NCBI GenBank assembly: GCA_902789665.1
Contig: CADAOY010000003.1
Coordinates: forward strand, 1 to 64,000
DNA from: an uncultured Lachnospiraceae bacterium
Lineage (GTDB): Bacteria > Bacillota > Clostridia > Lachnospirales > Lachnospiraceae
Direction: 5' to 3'
DNA: 64,000 nucleotides
Under the pieces are notes generated by a model. That model was not told the origin of the DNA. It searched no databases and worked only from the letters and a program-made list of their open reading frames with translations. Both the position numbers and the translations under genes were made by a program. Below are positions 58,806 through 64,000 of this stretch, in pieces. Within the stretch, counting starts at the first letter, position 1. Every line of letters begins with the position of its first letter.

Positions 58806-59843
58806 CTATTCCTCCTTATCATCGTTATATAATGCATCAAGTTGTACCTTAATTGTCTTAAGGGTTCCAACTACTTTTTCGTAATCCATTCTCTTAGGAC
58901 CAATAATACCTATGGTTCCCTTCATTCCATCACCGAAACTGTAATTGGCAGTTACGATACTGCAATCCTTCATATTGGATATAGGAGCTTCATCACCTAT
59001 ATAAACCTTAATGCCAGTTTCGCTTTCTTCTTCCACGCTCTCATCTACCAACTGATAAAGAAGCTGTTTCTCTTCAAAAGTATTGATGAGGTCGCTGGCC
59101 TTGGAGTTATCAGCAAGTTCCGGATACTTAAATATGTTATTGGCACCGCTGGTATAAATCTCTAAGTCCTCTTCTTCCTTAATGGTCTCGGCAACTGCAT
59201 CGATTACATCTCCGATGATTTCGCCATACTCACCACTCTTGGCTTTCAGGCTTGCAATCATTGCAAGATTGATTTCTTCAACTGCCATTCCATTTAATGA
59301 AGTATTAAGTAACATGTTAAGCTTAAGCATTACTTCGTCATCAAGGGGTTCGGTTATTTTGATAATGCTATTCTTAATATTATTGCCTTCTGTAACTATA
59401 ACTGCCAGAAGCTGTGAATCGCTTACTCTTGATAACTGAAGGAACTTAATCTTGTTCTTAACTGCTCTTGGTGCAGTTATCATGGTTGCGTAGTTGGTAT
59501 TAACTGCCAGCGCTTTCGCAACCTGTTTCAGGAGATGGTCCATCTTCTCATCTTTCTTAACAATCATCTCCTTAAGTTCTTCAACCTGTCTTTCATTCTC
59601 CTGCATCATACTGTCTACATATAATCTGTATCCTTTATCTGAAGGAATACGACCTGCAGATGTATGAGGCTGCAAGATATAGCCTAATTCTTCAAGATCT
59701 GCCATCTCGTTACGAATTGTCGCGGAGCTTAAATTCAAATCAGTATACTTGGATATGGTGCGGCTTCCGACAGGTTCTCCTGTCTCCATATAATTCCTTA
59801 TAACTGCCTGAAGTATTTTCATTTTCCTTTCATCAAGTTCCAT
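58806..59843 (-). CDS. hrcA: heat-inducible repressor HrcA
   Basis: Represses class I heat-shock genes by binding CIRCE; activity depends on GroE in known species. The 345-residue product starts MELDERKMKILQAVIRNYMETGEPVGSRTIS with the winged-helix ATIRNEMADLEELGYI. GRIPSDKGYRLYVD and the C-terminal GxIGPxRM region (GTIGIIGPKRMDYEKVV) follow. The ATG at 59843 follows AAGGAG; 21 further in-frame codons upstream reach into CIRCE and are unlikely. Autoregulated. Confidence 0.96.
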   Translation of the reverse strand: MELDERKMKILQAVIRNYMETGEPVGSRTISKYTDLNLSSATIRNEMADLEELGYILQPHTSAGRIPSDKGYRLYVDSMMQENERQVEELKEMIVKKDEKMDHLLKQVAKALAVNTNYATMITAPRAVKNKIKFLQLSRVSDSQLLAVIVTEGNNIKNSIIKITEPLDDEVMLKLNMLLNTSLNGMAVEEINLAMIASLKAKSGEYGEIIGDVIDAVAETIKEEEDLEIYTSGANNIFKYPELADNSKASDLINTFEEKQLLYQLVDESVEEESETGIKVYIGDEAPISNMKDCSIVTANYSFGDGMKGTIGIIGPKRMDYEKVVGTLKTIKVQLDALYNDDKEE

Positions 59844-59899
59844 GCATTGCTCCTTCCAATCATAAACTAACATGGTTTTGGTGCGGCTTTTTTGATTTG

Positions 59900-59926
59900 T
59901 TAGCACTCAACTTATTAGAGTGCTAA
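59900..59926. promoter_or_regulatory. CIRCE operator
   Basis: Perfect TTAGCACTC-N9-GAGTGCTAA, directly downstream of the hrcA promoter. HrcA bound here blocks transcription of hrcA-grpE-dnaK-dnaJ and probably of the genes after it. Confidence 0.98.
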
Positions 59927-59940
59927 TATCTCTAAAACCT

Positions 59941-59969
59941 AATTTACCACTACACAAAATAAATGTCAA
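59941..59969 (-). promoter_or_regulatory. promoter for hrcA-grpE-dnaK-dnaJ
   Basis: TTGACA, 17 bases, TAAATT on the minus strand, with CIRCE following within ~15 bases of the -10. Confidence 0.85.
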
Positions 59970-59996
59970 CATATTTTTTATTTTTCCCCAGCGCGA

Positions 59997-60273
59997 GTGC
60001 CATTGGGGACGGGGGAATGTGCACCTATCTGCCAAGGGGGGACGGGGGTGCCAAGGGGGACGGGGGAATGTGCACCCAGATGCACATTCCCCCGTCCCCC
60101 TTGGCACACCAAAGTTGAAAAGCGGCGAGCTAGGACAAAATGCTCTTCACAAAGCGAACCCCTGAAGCTTGCTTCAATGAGCTTTGGGAAGAGTAGTTTT
60201 GGACGACGCTCGGCGGAAAAAAAAGCCACCAGGGATGTCCCCTAGGTGCACATTCCCCCGTCCCCACTGGCAC
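59997..60273. repeat. cluster of GTGCCA..GGGGACGGGG..AATGTGCAC palindromic repeats
   Basis: Five copies of a ~28-bp unit: forward at 59997-60024, partial forward at 60029-60048, forward at 60048-60075, and reverse at 60081-60110 and 60247-60273. The third and fourth form a nearly perfect 27-bp stem with a six-base loop. The outer first and last copies are in inverted orientation. The ~135 bp from 60111 to 60246 is unlike its surroundings and carries no gene I can support. Same family as 16388-16515. This fills the 445-bp gene-free stretch together with CIRCE and the hrcA promoter. Confidence 0.85.
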
Positions 60274-60301
60274 AAAAAAGAGCCACCATCACTGGCGGCT
60301 C
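60274..60301 (-). terminator. terminator after the papain-like gene
   Basis: GAGCCGCC-AGTGAT-GGTGGCTC then T6 on the minus strand; overlaps the stop codon. The T run leads directly into a repeat unit. Confidence 0.75.
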
Positions 60302-60921
60302 ATCATTCTGCGAATTAACTCTTTATTTAATTTTATAAACATTTGCAGATTACTCCACAAACTCACCCTGTCCATGTACCCCGGCGTATTTGCTTCTTTT
60401 TTGGAATAATACCCTAGCTTACATTTATATTCTGACAAGAGTTCATCCATTTCTTCTATATTATATTTATAATACGGCCTGGTCATATTTACAGCGCCGG
60501 ACAGTTTAAGGATATATGCCACAAAGGACATACAGTTGTGGGCTTTATATATTGTAAATCCATGAAGAAATGACATGGTAGCCATGGAATATATATTGAA
60601 GATATAATCCTTATCTGCCTCCACCTCTTCAATGAAACCCTGAATCCTCTGCTTTGCAGCCGGACTAACAGGCACCTTATATATTTTAAGTTTCACTTTT
60701 TTATTATTCCCAAAAGCATAGCAGTCCAGGGTCTCATGCATAAAACCGGAATCAAAAGGCGTGAAATGCTTCTTTCTTGAGAATGTGGCATAATCATCCT
60801 TTTTTGGATCCATCATTACCGCAATATGTGTATATTCATATTTACTGAATATCCTTGCAAAACGCCCGAGTCCTGTAAGCGCCTTCACAAATACAATGTA
60901 AATATATTCGTTATTTTTCAT
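60289..60921 (-). CDS. putative papain-like (permuted NlpC/P60, LRAT/YiiX-type) protein
   Basis: 210 residues, no signal peptide. The order of likely catalytic residues is a histidine early (YTHIAVMM, His32) and a cysteine late (KAHNCMSFVAYILKLSG, Cys130), as in circularly permuted NlpC/P60 proteins (YiiX, LRAT). Members act as amidases, esterases or acyltransferases, often on lipids. No exact family is recognised. It starts ATGAAAAATAACG, overlapping the end of the CDP-alcohol transferase gene by 11 bp. It is the last gene of a four-gene overlapping run, so a role with lipids or lipid-linked acyl groups is plausible but not shown. Confidence 0.6.
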   Translation of the reverse strand: MKNNEYIYIVFVKALTGLGRFARIFSKYEYTHIAVMMDPKKDDYATFSRKKHFTPFDSGFMHETLDCYAFGNNKKVKLKIYKVPVSPAAKQRIQGFIEEVEADKDYIFNIYSMATMSFLHGFTIYKAHNCMSFVAYILKLSGAVNMTRPYYKYNIEEMDELLSEYKCKLGYYSKKEANTPGYMDRVSLWSNLQMFIKLNKELIRRMMSRQ

Positions 60922-61594
60922 TTTCTTTCTTTTTAACCCTCACAAACAGCTGAATATCCAGCCTTATCATTTCATAATACATAGGAATTCCACCAAGGAA
61001 AAATACAATGTCTGCTGCCTTCAGTGGGAAATTCCAGATTTCAAAAACAGGCTTCGTTCCAAAAATCATCCCCAGAACGCAGATGGCAATAAAGAGAAGA
61101 TGAGTCTCGATAGGTCCAAGTCTTGGGAAGAGAAACTCATTTAAATATCTGATGTAATTCATGGCCGTAAACATGAGAAGCCCGTAAACCGGCACAAGGA
61201 AAATTACAATTTCAAAACTTGCGATGCCTGCAAAACAAAGGGCAATCAGAAGATATGTAATATGAAGAATATCCGTTAAAAGATCGAAAAAAGCCCCGGC
61301 GTCAGATGACATATTCTTCTTTCTTGCAATATAGCCATCCAGGTCATCGCAGATGATATGCATACAAAGTCCAACTATGGTCCCAATCAGGAAATACAGA
61401 TTAAACTTTGAAAGGAAGGCACATATAATTCCAAAAAGTCCTCCCAGCGCCCCAAGCAGCGTCATCTGATTTGGCGTCATCCACTTTGGAACCAGTTTCC
61501 CGAAAGTGTTGTAAACTATGGGATAGAAGGCACGCTCCAGAGCGCTTGGCACAATTTTTTTAACTTCATCTTTCTTTTCATCACTCATCGTCAT
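60911..61594 (-). CDS. CDP-alcohol phosphatidyltransferase family membrane enzyme
   Basis: 227 residues, about six membrane helices. The complete family motif is present: Asp83-x2-Asp86-Gly87-x2-Ala90-Arg91-x8-Gly100-x3-Asp104-x3-Asp108. Such enzymes move a phosphatidyl or other CDP-linked group to an alcohol (glycerol phosphate, inositol, choline-like). The acceptor is not predictable from the motif. The start may be the ATG at 61594 or 61588; both overlap the radical SAM gene end (ATGAGTGA). Product numbering here uses 61594. Confidence 0.87.
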   Translation of the reverse strand: MTMSDEKKDEVKKIVPSALERAFYPIVYNTFGKLVPKWMTPNQMTLLGALGGLFGIICAFLSKFNLYFLIGTIVGLCMHIICDDLDGYIARKKNMSSDAGAFFDLLTDILHITYLLIALCFAGIASFEIVIFLVPVYGLLMFTAMNYIRYLNEFLFPRLGPIETHLLFIAICVLGMIFGTKPVFEIWNFPLKAADIVFFLGGIPMYYEMIRLDIQLFVRVKKKENEK

Positions 61595-62957
61595 TACTTC
61601 TCTTTCTGAACATATTTACTACAAATGATTTAATGTAATCATTATAATCTATAAAATCATAGACTCCCTCTTTCCTTGCTTTAAGGAAGAGTTTTATCAG
61701 TAATGTATAATAATAGAAATAATATTTCTTCACACTTAATTTGCTCGGCGCTGCCACCAGATGCAGGTAGTCAAAGTGCGAAGGATTGTCTGTTATTATT
61801 CTGTCTTTATACTCATCATAAGTTTCAAGCCCTAGTTCAGGTGTAAAAATGGAAACCGCCACATGCTTAAGATTGTGGTCTTTTATCCATCTGTAAAGCG
61901 CTTTGAAATCCTTCTTTTCATAATCAAGATCAAGGATGAACATACCCATGATATTGATTCCCAAATTATTGCAGATTTCCACACTCTTTACATTATTATG
62001 CACGCTGGATTTCTTATTATAGCCCTGAAGTCGGTTATCATCAATGGCTTCAAGTCCAACCAGAACATAATAAAGCCCGATGTCCTTAAGTTCCTTCATT
62101 AATTCTTCATGACCTACGATGAAACCGGCCCTGCCATAGCAGATATATTTCTTGCGGATATTTTTCTCACGAATTAATGAAATAAATTTCTGTAATCTTT
62201 CTTCATCAAACAGAAAATCATCGTCCACGATATAAATATTATCAGACCTGATTCCTTCGATTTCTTCTACAACTTTTTCAATATCCCTTACGCTGTACTT
62301 GCCCTGATTCATTCGGTTTCTTTCGCAGAACCTGCAGCGGTACGGGCAGGAATAGGCAGTCCTTACCCAGGCAGAATGCTCCATTTCAAGATATCTGTAA
62401 TTGTCCGGATGCTCATAAAAGTAGCTTCTGTCCGGAAGTGGCAGCCTGTTGATGTCAAAGGCAACTGCCGCATTAGACTTCCACTCACCGCCTTCCTGGT
62501 AACAGATTCCATCAAAAGAAGAGTGATCAAGCTTACCGTCAAAGAAACGGTAATTAATAATATCTACTAATTTAAAGACATCAAATGTGGTCAGAATATA
62601 ATCCACATATTCCTTATACATTCTTTCATAACAGAGCTGTGCATGAAGTCCGCCGATGATGGTTAGAATGTCCTTATTATATTCCTTTGCATTTCGGCAG
62701 TATTCCAGCATAAAATTCTCCTGCCTTGTTCTGCCGCAGACATAAACCACATCAGGATTATATTTCTTTAAAGCTGAAGGAACGCCGCCTCTTTCCACCT
62801 GACCGTCATAAAGATAAACCTTGTGGCCTTCATTTTTCATAATAGCAGAAATATATTCAAGTTCCAGACACTCATTTTCTATAATTCCAACGAAATTATA
62901 TTTGGTTCTCGATATCTCAGGATGGATAAGCAAAATTGTCAAAGCATCATTTCTCAT
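61581..62957 (-). CDS. radical SAM protein with B12-binding-like N-terminal domain
   Basis: 458 residues. The N-terminal ~150 residues resemble a cobalamin-binding Rossmann domain (LTILLIHPEIS...LYDGQVERGG) but no DxHxxG lower-ligand motif is seen, so B12 binding is doubtful. A radical SAM domain follows with Cys204-x3-Cys208-x2-Cys211 (SCPYRCRFC), and a C-terminal ~100 residues with TPELGLETYDEYKDRIITD, as in BchE/HpnJ-like proteins. Reaction unknown. The ATG at 62957 follows GAGGAG and overlaps the acyl-ligase end by 11 bp. Confidence 0.85.
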   Translation of the reverse strand: MRNDALTILLIHPEISRTKYNFVGIIENECLELEYISAIMKNEGHKVYLYDGQVERGGVPSALKKYNPDVVYVCGRTRQENFMLEYCRNAKEYNKDILTIIGGLHAQLCYERMYKEYVDYILTTFDVFKLVDIINYRFFDGKLDHSSFDGICYQEGGEWKSNAAVAFDINRLPLPDRSYFYEHPDNYRYLEMEHSAWVRTAYSCPYRCRFCERNRMNQGKYSVRDIEKVVEEIEGIRSDNIYIVDDDFLFDEERLQKFISLIREKNIRKKYICYGRAGFIVGHEELMKELKDIGLYYVLVGLEAIDDNRLQGYNKKSSVHNNVKSVEICNNLGINIMGMFILDLDYEKKDFKALYRWIKDHNLKHVAVSIFTPELGLETYDEYKDRIITDNPSHFDYLHLVAAPSKLSVKKYYFYYYTLLIKLFLKARKEGVYDFIDYNDYIKSFVVNMFRKRSNDDE

Positions 62958-64000
62958 TTTTTGCTTTCTCCTCTTTCTGAAGTTCATTAAAGGCAACTTT
63001 GCCGACTAATGTTTTAGGGAGTTCATCCCTGTATTCATATTCATACGGCCAGGAATATTTGGCCAGATTCTTCTCGCAGTGTTCCTTAATGGACGCTCTT
63101 GTCGCATCGTCTGCCACCCTGCCATTTTTAAGCACAATAAAAGCCTTGGCCACCTGCACCTTGTACGGATGGTCAATTCCAATGACGCAGGAAAGAAGAA
63201 CGTCAGGATGCGAATCAATTACATTCTCAATATACTGCGGATATATGCTGTAGCCGGAGCTCATGATGACTCTCTTTAATCTCTGCTTAAAATATATGAA
63301 GCCATCTTCATCCATATATCCAAGGTCTCCGGTATGCATCCACATAAGACCGTCAGCATGCTTCTTTATTATCTTTGCTGTCTCTTCTTCATCATTTAAG
63401 TAACCCTTCATAACGGAAGGACCATTGATTACGATTTCGCCTTCTTCGCCGTATGGAAGTTCGTCGATGGTTTCAGGCTTTACAATTTTATAATATGTAT
63501 CAGGATATGGAACGCCTATGCTGCCCTCTCTGTAATATTTCTCAGGTGTAAGACAGCTTCCCGTTACGCACTCTGTAAGACCATAACCCTCCCTGACCTG
63601 AATGTTTGCGCCGTGCTCTTTTAAGAAGGCGTCGATTTTGCGCTTCAGGCTTACTGAAAGAGAATCGCCTCCCGAGATTACGCACTTAAGGAAGGATAAA
63701 TCATAGCCCTCCAGCTTGTTATTCTTAAGTAAAGCCTCGTAGAGAGTCGGCACACCTGCAATGATATTAGGCTGGTATTTCTTAAGAAGTTTATCAAAGG
63801 TTTTGGCCGAAAACTGCGGCAAAATAATGCTTGTGCCGCCAAAATACTGAACCGTATGAATGCAGATTCCAAGGCCAAATCCATGAAAAATAGGCATAAT
63901 TGAAAGAACCTTGTCCTTCTCTTTAAGGCAGGCGCAGGCTTCGAAACTCTGCATCGCAAGAGCATTGAAATTAAGGTTTGTAAGTTCAATCCCCTTAGGA
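62947..64000 (-). CDS. AMP-forming acyl ligase (acyl-CoA synthetase-like), 5' end outside window
   Basis: The frame is open to the right edge (first visible residues PKGIELTN, the end of the P-loop-like SGTTGxPKG motif), so the N-terminal part is missing. The remaining ~350 residues have IMPIFHGFGLG, YGLTECVTG (adenine-binding), MHTGDLGYMDEDGFIYFKQR (hinge region) and the C-terminal catalytic lysine in LPKTLVGKVAF. It activates a carboxylic acid as acyl-AMP, then passes it to CoA or a carrier; the acid is unknown. First visible gene of the overlapping lipid-type cluster. Confidence 0.9.
   Translation of the reverse strand, partial: PKGIELTNLNFNALAMQSFEACACLKEKDKVLSIMPIFHGFGLGICIHTVQYFGGTSIILPQFSAKTFDKLLKKYQPNIIAGVPTLYEALLKNNKLEGYDLSFLKCVISGGDSLSVSLKRKIDAFLKEHGANIQVREGYGLTECVTGSCLTPEKYYREGSIGVPYPDTYYKIVKPETIDELPYGEEGEIVINGPSVMKGYLNDEEETAKIIKKHADGLMWMHTGDLGYMDEDGFIYFKQRLKRVIMSSGYSIYPQYIENVIDSHPDVLLSCVIGIDHPYKVQVAKAFIVLKNGRVADDATRASIKEHCEKNLAKYSWPYEYEYRDELPKTLVGKVAFNELQKEEKAKNEK

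Noticed and set aside
59907..60245. Overlapping ORFs on both strands with repeated GTGECAP/RCTFPRPPWH-like peptides
   Set aside because: They are translations of the GC-rich palindromic repeats, differ by frame, have no SD and share no family. Treated as repeat DNA.
59997..60273. Possible CRISPR array because of repeated ~28-bp units
   Set aside because: Units are in both orientations, unevenly spaced, with no spacers of equal length and no cas genes.

Overview
The window looks like a chromosomal segment of a low-GC, Gram-positive Firmicute of class Clostridia, most likely family Lachnospiraceae. Supporting signs are AGGAGG-type ribosome binding sites, TTGACA/TATAAT promoters, CIRCE control of hrcA-grpE-dnaK-dnaJ, an S-box riboswitch on metK, a Gram-positive-type RecU, Rrf2 and LytTR regulators, and a family 3 glycosidase with reversed domain order like those known from Butyrivibrio and Ruminococcus. 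The genus is not proven by the sequence; the Butyrivibrio/Pseudobutyrivibrio clade is a guess. No rRNA, tRNA, CRISPR array, prophage or intact transposase is visible. Almost every gene is on the minus strand; only four (plsC-like, TauE-like, TAXI, HPr-like) are on the plus strand.

Layout, left to right. 1-4.8 kb: lysS (cut by the window edge), greA, dusB and a membrane-anchored lipase. 4.9-10.1 kb: a DUF1232 small-protein cluster, an HTH protein, coaX, a DUF6145-like protein, argF and an NfeD-like membrane protein, then an SH3/SleB cell-wall hydrolase whose promoter carries WalR-like boxes. 10.2-16.3 kb: proC, a TrmH-family methylase, pfkA and dnaE. 16.4-18.3 kb: a 128-bp inverted-repeat element, metK with its SAM-I riboswitch, and an Rrf2 regulator. 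18.4-29.1 kb is more accessory: a PlsC-like acyltransferase, a TauE-type exporter, an acidic lipoprotein, a GPH sugar symporter, sstT, an orphan TAXI binding protein that seems leaderless, a MATE exporter with a 17-codon upstream ORF, and an unusual 824-residue flavoprotein/membrane/coiled-coil fusion.

29.3-42.9 kb is the translation and transcription core: tuf, fusA, rpsG, rpsL, rpoC, rpoB, rplL, rplJ (transcribed right to left), with separate promoters before rplJ (with L10 leader and attenuator), rpoB, rpsL and tuf. 42.9-46.6 kb holds mtaB, an HPr-like protein lacking the phosphorylatable histidine, thiI and a LytTR response regulator.

46.6-59.9 kb is a near-continuous run starting at the CIRCE promoter: hrcA-grpE-dnaK-dnaJ-recU-prmA-rsmE-cysteine desulfurase-hybrid histidine kinase-GH3 glycosidase. 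The LytTR-thiI pair follows with its own promoter. A cluster of GC-rich palindromic repeats (59,997-60,273) separates this from a last, poorly understood set of overlapping genes: AMP-forming acyl ligase (cut by the window edge), radical SAM protein, CDP-alcohol phosphatidyltransferase and a papain-like LRAT/NlpC-type protein. This set and the 824-residue fusion are the best candidates for something undescribed. All assignments come from reading the sequence; no database search was run.
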